The notes beneath the pieces were generated by a model that saw only the letters and a program-made list of their open reading frames with translations, was not told the origin of the DNA and made no database searches. From Macrolepiota albuminosa (Eukaryota > Basidiomycota > Agaricomycetes > Agaricales > Agaricaceae): a stretch of DNA of 64,000 bases. This document shows, in pieces, positions 43,778 through 55,600 of the stretch; within the stretch, counting starts at the first letter, position 1, and every line of letters starts with the position of its first letter. The stretch spans positions 992,001-1,056,000 of the forward strand of contig JAMWFC010000009.1 in NCBI GenBank assembly GCA_027475525.1, in the 5' to 3' direction. A program made the position numbers and the translations under genes.

Positions 43778-44575
43778 GCGGTATGGTCTGTTTGAATACC
43801 TTGTAATGCCCTTCAGAATGACTAACTCCCCCGCCACATTCCAATACTTCATGAATGACATCTTCCATGACATGAGTGACGTCTTCATGATTGTCTACCT
43901 GGACGACATCCTCATTTACTCCAACTCAAGGGAGGACTACCAGAAGCACGTCTGGCAAGTCCTTGAACGCCTTTGAGAGCACAACCTCCACGCCAAATCT
44001 GAGAAGTGTGCATTCCACACAGAAAAGGTTGAGTATCTCGGCGTCATCATATCTCCAAATGGCGTTCGCATGGATCTCCACAAGGTCGAGGCCATGGTCA
44101 ACTGGCCGCAACCCCGGAACGTCAAGGAAGTACAATCCTTCTTGGATTTCACTAATTTCTACCAGAGGTTTATAGACAACTACTCCGGTATCACAAAACC
44201 CCTCAACCGGCTCCCCCATACTCCGGCACTACGACCCTGCCCTCCCAATCATCCTAGAATGTGATGCCTCCGACTACGCCACCGCTGGGATTCTCTTGCA
44301 GATGGGATCTGACGGTGGGGAACTCTGGCCAGTCACCTTCTACACCTGGTCTATGATCGATGCCGAGCTCAACTACGACATCTACGACAAGGAGCTCCTC
44401 GCCATCGTTGAAGCCTTCAAACAATGGCGAGCCTACCTTGAGGGAGCCCAGCACCGGATCCAGGTCTACTCGGATCACAACAACCTGCAGTACTTCACTA
44501 CGACCAAGCAACTCAGTCAACGGCAGGCCCAATAGTCCAAGATCCTCTCGGAGTACGACTTCACAATCAAGTATC
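43778..44575 (+). pseudogene. pol: outer pol, part 2: C-terminal RT and RNase H
   Basis: Continues directly from FRTR at 32461: [35 protein letters not shown] (catalytic YLDD intact), then a TGA where CGA is expected (ERL(stop)EHNLHAKSEKC), VEYLGVIISPNGVRMD and SFLDFTNFYQRFI. RNase H has LECDASDYATAGILLQ and DKELLAIVEAFKQWRAYLEG, VYSDHNNLQYF, then AQ(stop)SKILSEYDF where TAG replaces TGG. A further frame change occurs near 44200-44230. The reading stops at the solo LTR. Confidence 0.9.
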
Positions 44576-45074
44576 TGTAAGGGTGACCTCTAGAGGCTGT
44601 GGCTCAGTCACACAGCTGGCAGAGGGAGATCCAAAGTATATTAGAATATATACTGACAATATCAAGGTAGCTACTCACCTGGCAGAGGGAGATCCAAAGA
44701 GAACAAGTCTAGGGATTCTCTATGCCAGGTTGGATGCTTCTGGGGCCTCTGAAGCATGGGAAACAACTGTACAGTACAACAAAACCTTAAAAACTCGAAA
44801 ATTGCCTACACAAATACTTGTACAAATAAGGGGCAAACTCTGGCAAACTCTGGCTTATATAAGTGGTCTGGAAGTGGTGCTGAGTGGGCCCACACTTGTC
44901 TGAATGGTGGCTAAAGAACCAGAGCATCTCAAGGGCTGAGAGTAGTACTGACAGATAGTGTTGAAAGAATAGAAACAGTAAAATGAAATAATGTCAGAAG
45001 AAATAAGAGAATGAATGGAAGGAGAGTGAAGAGATAAGGAGTGAGAAAAGAAAGAAATGAGGAGTCCTCTGACA
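44576..45074 (+). mobile_element. solo LTR inside the outer element
   Basis: A 499-bp insertion bounded by TGTAAGGG and CTCTGACA, flanked on both sides by GTATC (44571-44575 and 45075-45079). Removing the insertion and one GTATC joins SEYDFTIKY to RLGRLGAKPNAL, restoring the conserved RNase H-integrase junction. TG..CA ends plus a 5-bp target duplication fit a solo LTR left by recombination. Internally CTGGCAGAGGGAGATCCAAAG occurs twice. Strand is arbitrary. Confidence 0.85.
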
Positions 45075-46735
45075 GTATCGCCTGGGACGACTTGGGGCTA
45101 AACCCAATGCCCTCACCCAACGACCAGACGTCTACTCCAAGAAGTCCTTTGAGGCGGAACACAATGCGTTCAATCATCACGTGGTGATCCCTCCTAAACA
45201 TCTGAATGCCGTACTGATTCTAAACGATAAAGGGACCCTGAGTCAGATCCGCCGCACCCCCCAAGACAAGTACTTCATCGACCATAACCCCCGCAACCCC
45301 TCCGATGGAACTGACCAGGACCCTGCCTTCTCCTTGTCCCCCAACGAGAAACTCTTCCTCCGGGATGGCCGCATCTATGTCCCAGATCACGCACAACTTT
45401 GCTACGATGTTCTCTGCCAACACCATAACCACAAGCTCTGGGAACACCCTGAGATATATAAGACCCTCCAACCTGTCTCCTGGACTTATTTTTGGCCAGG
45501 ATTGAAGAAGGACGTGACCCACTACATTCGATCATGCAAACCCTGCCTCTGGGCTAAGGTCCTCCAGCACCAACCCTATGGACTCCTGAAACCCTTGCTG
45601 GTCGGACGACACCCCTGGTCTTCCATATCTCTGGATCACATTGTCAAACTCCCAGAATCTGAAGGGTTCAATGCTATTCTTGTTGTTGTGTGTAGGCTAA
45701 CCAAACAGGGCATCTTCCTACTCTGCCACACCACAGACACCACCCCAGACTTCACCTGGCTGTTTTTCAAGCACGTCTTTGCTAAACACGGACTTCCAGA
45801 TGACATCGTCTTCAACTGTGGCCCACTCTTCGTGTCCAAGTTCTGGACCTCTCTGTGTAAGGCCCTTGAAGTAAAGACTAACCTCTCTACTGCCTACCAC
45901 CCCGAAACTGACGGTCAGACCAAAAGGGTCAATCAGTCTCTTGAGCAGTACCTCTGGCTGTACATCAACTACTTGCAGGACAACTGGCACACCGAGCTCT
46001 CCCTGGCCGAGCTCACCTACAACAATACGCCGCACTCTGCCACCAGGGTATCGCCCTTCTTCGTCAACAAGGGATACCACCCACAACTGACCCTCTCGCT
46101 CCAGGATATCCTGTCACATGCCACCCACAAGGTTGCCCAGGATCTTCAATCCCTTCATGAGTTCTTCTGAGAAGAGATCAACACTGCGAACCAGGCCTAT
46201 GCAAAACACGCTGACTGGAAACGGAAAGACACCCCTGACTGGACCCCCAAGACAAAGGTATGATTAGACCAATGCCACCTCTGCACTCGCCAGCCCTCCC
46301 CAAAGCTCAATCACAAGCGCCTCGGCCCGTTCAAGATCTTGAAGAAAGTCTCATCCCACACCTACAAGATCAAGCTTCCCCTGGGACTTAAAGGTCTGCA
46401 CCCGGTATTCCACGTCCACTTCCTGGAACGACACCCCCCAGATCTCTTCTCTGAACGACGCCCTGAACCCCCTCCCCTGGTCAAGGTTGAGGACGAGTAT
46501 CACTACGAGGTTGAAAACATCCTTGACGCCCGGAACATTCGTGAATGACCCCACTTCCTCGTACGATGGAAGGGATATGGCCTGGAGGACAACACTTGTG
46601 AACTGCGCTGAAACCTTGATGGTGCCCTCGACAAACTCTGGGACTTCCAGCAACAGCACCTGGGAAATGGTCCTCCAAGGCGTAGGACTCACAGACAGCA
46701 GTAATGGGCGTAACCCCCGCCTCTGGGCTCATTAG
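45075..46735 (+). pseudogene. pol: outer pol, part 3: integrase and chromodomain
   Basis: Zinc-binding part with CQHHNHKLWEHPEIYKTL and IRSCKPCLWAK. Catalytic core: SISLDHIVKLP, the second Asp position reads VFNCGPLFVSKFW (Asn replaces Asp), and TDGQTKRVNQSLEQYL supplies the Glu-containing helix region. The post-core module has TPKTKV(stop)LDQCHL, RLGPFKILKKVSSHTYKIKL, and GLHPVFHVHFLERHPPD. A chromodomain follows with EVENILDARNIRE(stop)PHFLV and RWKGYGLEDNTCE. The stops are TGA where relatives have CGG/CGA. A chromodomain places the element among chromoviruses, which target heterochromatin marks in known cases. Confidence 0.9.
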
Positions 46736-46949
46736 AGATTCAACTCCCACGTATATTTTCTGCTCTGCCTTTCCCTACTTTACTCTTCTAATACCTTTAA
46801 CAAGACCAACAATTACGTCCCATGAGAGCGCCTGGAATCTGGGCAAGGTACCCATTCCCAGCTTTTTGCTACATTACTTACACTACTTTTCTGACTAAAA
46901 GACCAATTATATACATTTTTTCTATAGCTACACTATTCTACAGTACCAG

Positions 46950-48978
46950 ACTGGAACAAGAAGCAACAAATGAACAAAAACAAGACAAAATTACCAACCC
47001 TCACTCCCTCCCTCCCTGGGCCAACCTCGGAACCCCTCCCCCATCCCCTCTGGACCATGCTCCCACAGTGTCTCCTCCACCAACTGCTCCCAGGACAGGA
47101 GAGGCTCGCTCTCGTCCAGGACCCTCTCGAACCAGGAACTGGGAACAGGCACGTTCCTCCGCCAGTGTGCCGACACCACCCACCTCAGCAAGCCGAGGCC
47201 CTGATCCACCCCGGGGGTCGTCACCTCCGGGCGCTGCCTCTTTTGCAGCGATGCGAGTGCCGCGGCCACCCTGTCCAAGAGCAAACGGTGCTCCCAGGCC
47301 CAGCCTGGGGGTGTCAGTGAGAGGCCAAGTCTGGAGAGGAGGGTACTCACTCAGCGAAGCCATGCGGGCAACCACCACGTCCCGATGTAAAGCCTTCACC
47401 AGCCCCTCCAGGAACCCCACTCCCTGCCCCAGCCTTGCCCTCTGCTTCCTCCCAGGTGACCCTGGCCCCCTCCAGGTCCTGGAGCATCGCCTCCTGACCC
47501 CCCTCCAGACCCCTCTGGACTGCCGCCTCCTCCCCCTCATGGTCTTCCTGCTCCCACCCAGCCCGCTCCTGCAGGACCCCGACGTCGATATCCAGGAGTT
47601 CCCTGAACAAGGAGGAGAATACCACCAGAGAAAGGCGTGGCGGGGAAACCGGGGGCAGGGTCTCAGAGGGCAGACGTGCCCTCTTTGAAGGCCCTGGAGA
47701 AGGGCTCAGCGACACCAGCCCCTCCGGGAACCCCACTCCCTGCTCCAGCCTCGCTCTCTGCTTCCTCCCAGGCGACCCTGGCCCTCTCCAGGTCCCGGAG
47801 CATCGCCTCCTGACCCCCCTCCAGACTCCTCTGGACCACCACTTCCTGCCCCTCGTGGTCTCCCTGCTCCTGCCCAGCCCGCTCCTGCAGGACCCCGACG
47901 TCGATATTTAGGGGTTCCCCGGACAAGGAGGAGAATACCGCCAGGGAAAGGCGTGGCGGGGAAACCGGGGGCAGAGTCTCAGAGGGCAGACGCACCCTCT
48001 TTGAAGGCCCTGGAAAAGGGCTCAGTGACGCCCGCCGTTTCCCCTTATCAGGGCGCCCCCCATGCCCCTCCTAGCTTCTCCCAGCCCAGGTCACCCAGCA
48101 TGTGATGAGGACTACAGGCCAGCCCCGGCCCCCCACCCAAAGGGCACGCCCGCTCTCCGACTCCCCCCCAGAATCCACCACGGGTGCCTCCTCCACCAGC
48201 TCCACCACCTAGTCCTGCTCCTCGACCTCCATCCTCCGGGTGATCCCCCCAGCGGCCACTCCTGCTTCCATGCAATGCAGCATGCCCTCCATAGTGCCAA
48301 CACAGAACAGTGCTCGTGGTTGAGGTGGCACGCCTTGCACATGGATGTGTCCTGGTGGGACAAGGGATCCAGGGCCTCGAACAGGCAAGACACCAGCCGG
48401 CGAGCACAGTGCAGACACTGCAGCAACAAGGTCAGCTAGGGGACCCAAGGTAAAGACCCACTTACCGGCCCATTACTCACACACCAGTTATGGGGAGGCA
48501 ACCCCCAGGGCCTCTCCAGGGCCTCCTCAAAAACCTCCTGCAATGCGTCTGCCCATGCGATGCGCTGGTCATCTGGGACCACTGTAATTGCCCCTACTGC
48601 CATCCTGGAGCGATGGAATCAGGGGGCGGGCAGTCGAGGCCACGGGGGGACAGGGAGGTGCACGGTCATCCACGCAAAGATGGGCACAGGACGGCTGGGA
48701 CCTGGCCCTGACGGACCACCAGGGCCTGCATTGGAAGCAGGTGCTGGGAGTTGACTGGGACCCGCCTCCAGGGCAGTAATATTGTGCTGTTCTGGAAAAG
48801 GAAGGTCAGTTGCGATAATCAGACAATGCAGAAAGCATTCACGTTGTTGGGCAAGCGCCGCCATGCGCTTCCAGTCAAGGTGAGCTCAGTACCGCATGTC
48901 CCAGGCTTCCCATGCCATGAGGGGCACGACTTCATTCATATGTGGAGGCGTTGGGGAATGCGTTGGTGTGCGCGACAT
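46950..48978 (-). pseudogene. antisense accessory gene of the outer gypsy element: Zn2Cys6-like motif and coiled-coil repeats
   Basis: On the strand opposite to pol, starting 130 bp inside the 3' LTR and converging on pol. ATG 48978 gives MSRTPTHSPTPPHMNEVVPL, then WEAWDMRY(stop)AHLDWKRM (TGA, probably from CGA), FLHCLIIATDLPFP and a Pro/Gly/Ser-rich stretch. At about 48420-48290 CLHCARRLVSC is followed by MCKACHLNHEHC, a CX2CX6C..CX2CX6C arrangement. Further on, Glu/Gln-rich helical segments (VGVLQERAGQEQGDHEG; EGGQEAMLRDLERARVAWEE) occur twice because of a 316-bp direct repeat. The reading changes frame several times, some probably introns, others decay. Order of parts (short N-terminus, cysteine cluster, charged coiled coil) matches the intact antisense gene of the inner element. 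The 3' limit is approximate. Confidence 0.55.
47390..48030. repeat. direct repeat, period about 316 bp, in the outer antisense gene
   Basis: Two diverged copies (about 47391-47706 and 47707-48022) share GCTCCTGCAGGACCCC (47565 and 47881), GGCGTGGCGGGGAAACC and CCTCTTTGAAGGCCCTGG. They encode, on the minus strand, a duplicated coiled-coil-like block. Confidence 0.85.
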
Positions 48979-49107
48979 GGTTGGGTTTGATGGTGAAAAT
49001 TTTTTTTTAATACGTGTCAGAGCATGTGCCGGATCCCATGCTTGGGCCCCGGTCCAGACCACTGGCCACACGTGCCTCGGAGAGTCTTGGCGCTGAGGGA
49101 AGGGTGA

Positions 49108-49871
49108 TGTCACGACCCCTCCCCTCTGGAACCTCTCCAGCACACCCCCAGAGCCCCATCCAGAAGCCTCTCTCATCAACCCCACGACGTGCCCCGTCCC
49201 CACGGCTGCTGACGCTGCCATCACACACATCAAAGACCACCATCAACCAGCATCTCTAGCAACCCCGCATCACGGACCCCAGAATCAACTGCCATCAACA
49301 ATTGGATTACGCTGCTCGCTTCCAGCGATCACACATCACGCATCACAACTCTCTCCATGCCAATTGATCGTGTGCCCCACACACACAATCCAGGTATATA
49401 GTCCCCGTCCGCTACTCAATGCCTCCTGGGACTTATCCCAGACACCCTGGAACCCTGAGACCCGGTCCTGTAGTACTTATAGTGTAGTTCCCCGTTGTAC
49501 TCGCTAGTCTTGATATTAACTTGAATTGTTGCGTGCCCTCTGCTTGATTGATATGCACTGACTGGCATGCTTTGACTGGCACGCTTGAACAACCGCATGC
49601 TCTAAGTTTGGTACGCACTTTGCAACTTATAATTTGTTAACCTGGTCTCATCTTAGAACCCTGGTTCACGACTCGACCCCCACCCAACCCCCAACCACCT
49701 AAAACCCAAAACCCCTGGATCAAGTTCCCTTCTCCAGGACCACCCCTTGTCCCTGTCTTGAACTCTGGAGTCCTAGCCCCAGAGTTCCAGACACACGAGT
49801 ATCTGTAGATCAAGTCTGCCTCGTAAGGGCGTTGCTTTCCCAGAAAGCCCCTGACTCAGCGGAACCTGACA
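49108..49871 (+). repeat. 3' LTR of the outer gypsy element
   Basis: 764 bp, begins TGTCACGACC and ends CTGACA. Compared with the 5' LTR it carries many C/T and G/A differences and small insertions (for instance an extra GCATGCTTTGACTG near 49565), so the element is much older than the inner one. Confidence 0.9.
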
Positions 49872-51921
49872 GTTATCTGCCAAAGGAGTTACCAGAGTAG
49901 AGAGGTGTTCAGGAACGGAATCTGTGAGAGAAATAAGAGGCCCGGTGTTGGATCATAGATGCAATTCTGTCTGTTCACAGTGCAGGATCCCATTGTTGAA
50001 GGGCAAAGTTCCTAAGTATGCACTTGCAAACGGTTTTTGGATTGGTGCTGTTCCAGTTGTTTTATCCCGTTTAAATTGGGTTGAACAGCTCCTTGTCGCC
50101 AAAGTACGCAGGTCTCTCTGTTTCACACATGTGTTGTCCTCGGGTCTCAGCAAAATGAATGCACATTTGATTGCTTTTGAATCTCCTGTTGAAAAGGTTT
50201 ACCATGTACTGCCTCCTCCGAGGGCTGACATGGATGATGTTTTAGCTATTCTATTTACAGGGCCTTGTTAGCCTACTGAGGAAGATCTCAAACGATTGCC
50301 TTTGCTTGTCTGCTGAAATGCTGTGAAGCAGGCATTGGAATGGCTCAAGCTTAATCATTTTGCTTATACGGATATTGAAATATGCAATAGCAATCTTCAC
50401 GACTATCCAGAAGATACACCACCAGTAAAGATTGTTTACAAAGAGTCTCTGGAGGAAAACAGAACAGTTGATCCTGCCATTTACAAAGTTGATGGAGATA
50501 ATGGGGTATCAGCCAGGGATTGTTCTTTTGTCATGCATGGACTGACGGGCAAGAGCCTATCAGCAAAAACAAAAGATGAGCTTAAAGGTATTGCTTTAAA
50601 GCACTGGCACTCCAATGGCAAAGCACTGCTAGTTGGACATTCATCCCGTCCAGTTAATTGGATGAAGGACGCAACTGTTTATCCTCAAATGTTTCCCTGG
50701 TTGTTTTCATATGGCTTTGGAGGTCCAGGCTGTATAAAAGGCTGTATCTTTGTTAAGGTTCACAAAGGCAATCTCCTCATGTATCATGATAAGTGATTCC
50801 AGAGAGATACTGGCTTTCCCTTTGCAGCATTCAGTCACAAGCAGATCAGAGCCGCAACTACAGGGGGGTTTCTGGCAATTGAAAGAAACGACTTTGCTCA
50901 TATTGCTGAATGCATAGCAAGTCTCGACGTGGAATTACTCAGAAGTATGGCTGATCGTATGGCCAAAGGCGAGATTATCAAGCCCACAAACCAGGAGGAA
51001 CAGAAATGTTTCAAAGTTATTGAAGACGTTGATGCTGTGTCGGGCCGGATTGACGGGTCTCCAATAACAAAAAAGCATATGAGAAACGAGATATGGTCAT
51101 TAGTGATTGACAAAGACACGCCTTCTTGATTTATAATGTTGTTGCCTGTGGATATCAGACACCCTATATGTCTGTACTATGCCGGTGATAATATAAAGTT
51201 TGAACCTGATATATTATTACCTTCTGACACTGCATATCAACTTATTGCACATAATCCTGTTGCAGGGGCCAGATTCTTTCATTTTATGGTGTCTGCTTTC
51301 ATAAAGCACGTATTGGGTGTTGATACTGAACATGAAGGCTTGTATGGTCACATGTCTGCATACTACGGAACAGTCGAGCAGCAAGGTAGACTTACCTTGC
51401 ATCTACATATGCTCCTTTGGCTTCATGGAAGTCTATCATCTGAGGAAGCTCATCAGAAAATCATGGACCCCTCATCTGATTTTCAGAGGGCCCTAGTGGA
51501 ATATCTGGAATCTGCCTTCACCGGCGACTTCCTTACAGGGACAATGGATGAAGTAATAGATAACATTGAAAAATCCAAAAAGATGCCATAATATATTGAT
51601 CCCATACGGACGATGCCCCAGCCCCCTCCTCCTGATCATTTATGTCGGAGTAAACAAGAAACTTCAATCAACAAACTCTCAGTACCAACAGCCTGTGATG
51701 CTTCTACAGACAATATATCCGATGCTGGTCAATCTGACCCTCAGGCACTGCCCCAGGAGTGTGTCGGATGCAAGGAGACATCTAATTGGTGGACTCAATT
51801 CCGTAACACTGTAGATAACATTGTATTTAGGTCAAATGTGCATATCTGCCATATATCATATAAGAAGGACGGAAGTAAAAAATTAGGCAAAGAGAATAAA
51901 GGGTGTCTAGACAACAAATGG

Positions 51922-52076
51922 GGCAGATGTAAGGCTCGGTTTCCCAAAGAACTCTTCCAACAGACTGAAGTCAACCCTCTAACAGGTGCGCTCAATATGG
52001 CAGATGTAAGGCTCGGTTTCCCAAAGAACTCTTCCAACAGACTGAAGTCAACCCTCTAACAGGTGCGCTCAATATG
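51922..52076. repeat. perfect 77-bp tandem duplication in the Helitron gene
   Basis: 51922-51998 and 51999-52075 are identical (GGCAGATGTAAGGCTCGG..GTGCGCTCAATAT). Removing one copy joins ..LTGALNM to RKVEPWLNTFTAS in a single frame. Confidence 0.95.
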
Positions 52077-52467
52077 CGTAAAGTGGAACCATGGCTGAAC
52101 ACATTCACCGCATCTTCGAGTTATTTGTTTAAATGCAATACTGATGTAACTAGTCTTCGTTCGGGAACGGTGGTCAGGGGTGTCCTTTTATATGTCACTA
52201 AATATATAACTAAATCATTGCTTAAAACGTACACAGCATTTGAGGCCGTTGGCACAGTGCTCACAAAATACCAAGATATTGTTAACGGACCTCTCCCATA
52301 GCAAGAAAAAGCAAGGTCTCTCATGACAAAAATGGCTAATGTAATGAGTGCAAAGTCAGAAATGAGTTCCCCGATGATATGTATGTACCTTCTTGGTAAC
52401 CCCGATCATTACACCGACTATAAATTCACCAATCTTCATTGGCCCAGCTTTGTCCACGAAGTCAAAC

Positions 52468-52624
52468 GTGCTTGGCCCAACGATCAGCCAACTGACAGTT
52501 CATACGGATCTGACAAAATAGCGATCATCAGAAAGAAAGGCCGAGTGCTTGGCCCAACGATCAGCCAACTGACAGTTCATACGGATCTGACAAAATAGCG
52601 ATCATCAGAAAGAAAGGCCGAGTG
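52468..52624. repeat. perfect 77-bp tandem duplication in the Helitron gene
   Basis: 52468-52544 and 52545-52621 are identical (GTGCTTGGCCCAACGATC..AGAAAGAAAGGCCGA), with three further matching bases. Removing one copy joins IAIIRKKGRV to VRLSPVFDYIYRG. Confidence 0.95.
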
Positions 52625-55600
52625 GTGAGACTATCTCCTGTGTTTGACTACATATACCGTGGCATAGAATTGCACAACATGACATTGTACAAATGGGCTT
52701 CTAGATGTGAATGAGTAAAATCAACTCGTAGAGAGAACAAAAGTTGCAAGTCTAAATTGGCCAACACACTAACCGTCAACTTTACAGATGATCATTCCTT
52801 GTCGGACTCTCATGCTACCCTTGTATATCTGCCAGGGCAGAAGCACGTGCCCAATTTCATTGGTCCTACTCTTCCAAGGTGTGATAAAGGGAATAGAGAC
52901 CAATACTGCGTCACAATGCTTACCTTATTCAAGCCTTGGTGTTCAGGTGCTGATTTAAAAAACAAGTCTGATTTATAGAGCACAGCATTTGACAACCATC
53001 ATTTTACCGAAAGGCAACTGTGTCTTATAGTTAATATGAATATTAAGTATGAGTGTTTGGATGCCCGTGACGATTTCTATGCATAGTTGAAGCGAGGCGG
53101 TGTGGCATTCCCAGGAATGAACAATTCAGTTTCCAATGTCAGAGATATCGAACAAAAGGATCATATGGACAACAAAGATAATGGACAACCTGAGGACTAC
53201 GAGATAGACCTTGACTGTAGTAATGAGCTTGGCAAAACTGAACTAAAACGTTGGAGAGATATGGCTATTATGACTTCCACCATGACGAGCCTGAATTGGG
53301 ATAAGCCTGTAATGGGCCAAACCTCCCCTGTTACAATGAAGCATTCACCTTCTGTGTCAGACATGCCCGGTACTTACTGGAAACATAAGGTCAGTGAAAC
53401 TTGTGTGTCCATACTAAAAGATAGGCAAAAAGACATGTTGTCTGTTCGTGAACAGCACGTTGGAAGATCGGACGAACAAAACAAGCCAGGCATTGTGGAA
53501 GTATGTGATCGTAGTTTCCTAGAGAAAAAATATTTGAATATCAAATGGGAACCCACTATATCCAAAATTACTACCAGTTTCAATCTCAATGAGGAACAAA
53601 CCAGAGCATTTAGAATAGTGGCTAACCACGCTGCCACTTCTAACCCCGAACAGTTGAGAATGTATATGGGGGGTATGGGGGGCACCGGGAAAACACAGGT
53701 GCTTAAAGCGCTGTCCCAATACTTTGCAGCCCGTGGAGAATCTCATAGGTTTGCAGTGGTTGCTCCTACCGGCACTGCAGCATCACTGTTAGGTGGATCG
53801 ACTTACCATTATCTGTTTGGAATTAATGATATAGTACGTGACTCTCCGGCACAACTGGCTCAAGTAAAGTCACGCCTTATTGGGGTGCAATATGTATTTT
53901 TTGACAAAGTATCCATGTTGTCTTGCAGAGATATGTACAAGATATCAGCGCGCCTTGCTCAGATTACAGGTTTGTTGCACCTCTCTTTTGGTGGTATGAA
54001 CATGGTGTTTGCTGGCAATTTTGCTCAGCTGCTGCCAGTAACTGGCCATGAGAATGCAGCGCTGTACAGTCACAGTGTGGGTATGTGATCTATAGATCTA
54101 AACAAACAAAAGGCTGCATTGGGTAAAGCAGTTTGGCACCAGATTACTACAGTAGTCATATTGAGACAGAATATGAGACAGACAATGCAAAGTCCAGATG
54201 ACAAATCCTTTAGAACAGCCCTTGCTAACATGAGGTATCGAGCATGCACCAAAGACGATATCCAGTTCCTGGAGTCTCGGCGAGTCTCCAATCTTTCAGA
54301 CTCCTCGCTTCTCAATGATGACTTCCATAATGTGTCTATCATAACAGCACACAACATAGATAAAGATGCTGTCAATGTGGTTGGAAGTAGCAGATTTGCC
54401 CTGGAGAGTGGACTCGAGCTGACAGATTTCTTTAGCAAAGATACTGTACTTGACAAGGGTGATGAGAGCACATGCAAAGGTAAAGGTCGAGGAGCATCAG
54501 GTAGAAACAGAGTTCCTCTACACTCCTCTATTCAGAATATTCTATGGGAGCAGCCTCCGTCATCCACATCTGGTCAAGTTGCAGGCAAACTGTTGCTATG
54601 CGTCGACTTACCTATTATCATTAAGACTAACATTGCCACCGAGCTCTGTATCACAAATGGTCAAGAAGGTTACGTATATGGATGGAAGTCATGTACGGGT
54701 TCTGTTGGTCAACGTATGATAGACACGCTGTTTGTAAAACTGAAGAATCCACCGCATTACGTACAAATAGAAGGTCTTCCTGAAAATATAGTACCAATAA
54801 CTAGAAGCACTGTTTCGACTGAATGCAGTCTACCTAATGACCAAAAAATTACAATTTTGCAATCACAAATTAAAATACTCGTCAACGATGCTATAACCGA
54901 TTACGCTAGCCAAGGAAAGACTAGGCCTTTTAATCCTGTTGACTTGTTCAAATGTCAATCCCATCAGGCTTACTATACAGCACTGTCCCAAAGCGCTACT
55001 GCAGCCGGCACTATTATAATATGTGGATTTGACAGAACCGTCATTCAAGGAAAAGCAACTGGTGCACTACGTCAGGAGTTCTGGGATTTGGAGTTGCTGG
55101 ATGAGATAACGAGGCTGAGGTATGTAGGGAAGCTGCCAAAGGGTTTCCATGACGCTCCAAAATGGTCCGATTTGATAGCATCATTTAGACAATGCAAAAG
55201 TGACACATACGTTCCTCCTCATTTGCATCCGTCCCTGAAATGGGGTAAAAATGATCAATTTGATGATTCAGGGTACATAGATATCAATTGGCATATGATA
55301 TCAAGAGAGAGGCCACTACAAGAAAGGCCATTGCCCAAAAACACTTTCATCCCTGCCAGAGGGGCCAAGGTATACAAGGATCCATGCAGCACAGGAAAAC
55401 AGAAGATGCAGGAAGACATTGAGCATGGTCCAAGCAAACGCCGACGGTTGAGTCACGCAGATAGTCTGTCTATTTTGCAAGGTACTTGTCCCCCCTTTGC
55501 CTGTTCATGGAAGCTGAACAGTTGCACATACAATTCTGTATTGTCTATTATATACAATTTATGGCAAGAAGGTCCTCTAGAATGATCTCGAAAGCTTAGT

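Larger units (their letters stand above)
27218..49871 (+). mobile_element. outer Ty3/gypsy chromovirus, RIP/CpG-decayed, with two nested insertions
   Basis: LTR retrotransposon with 5' LTR (27218-27956), gag with a CCHC knuckle, retropepsin, RT, RNase H, integrase and a C-terminal chromodomain, then an antisense gene and the 3' LTR (49108-49871). pol is split by the inner element after [11 protein letters not shown] and by a solo LTR after SEYDFTIKY; the frames resume exactly on the other side. In-frame stops are mostly CGA to TGA or TGG to TAG/TGA, and catalytic residues are altered, so the copy is dead. No target-site duplication is visible: the left flank ends TTGCAT and the right begins GTTATC. 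The left flank is a minus-strand gene fragment, the right a Helitron ORF. The two ends may derive from different copies or a rearrangement. Confidence 0.9.

Noticed and set aside
27218..49871. Reading the stops in the outer element and Helitron as stop-codon reassignment
   Set aside because: Neighbouring cellular genes and the inner pol use TGA and TAG as normal stops, and catalytic-residue losses accompany the same C-to-T changes, so mutation is the simpler cause.
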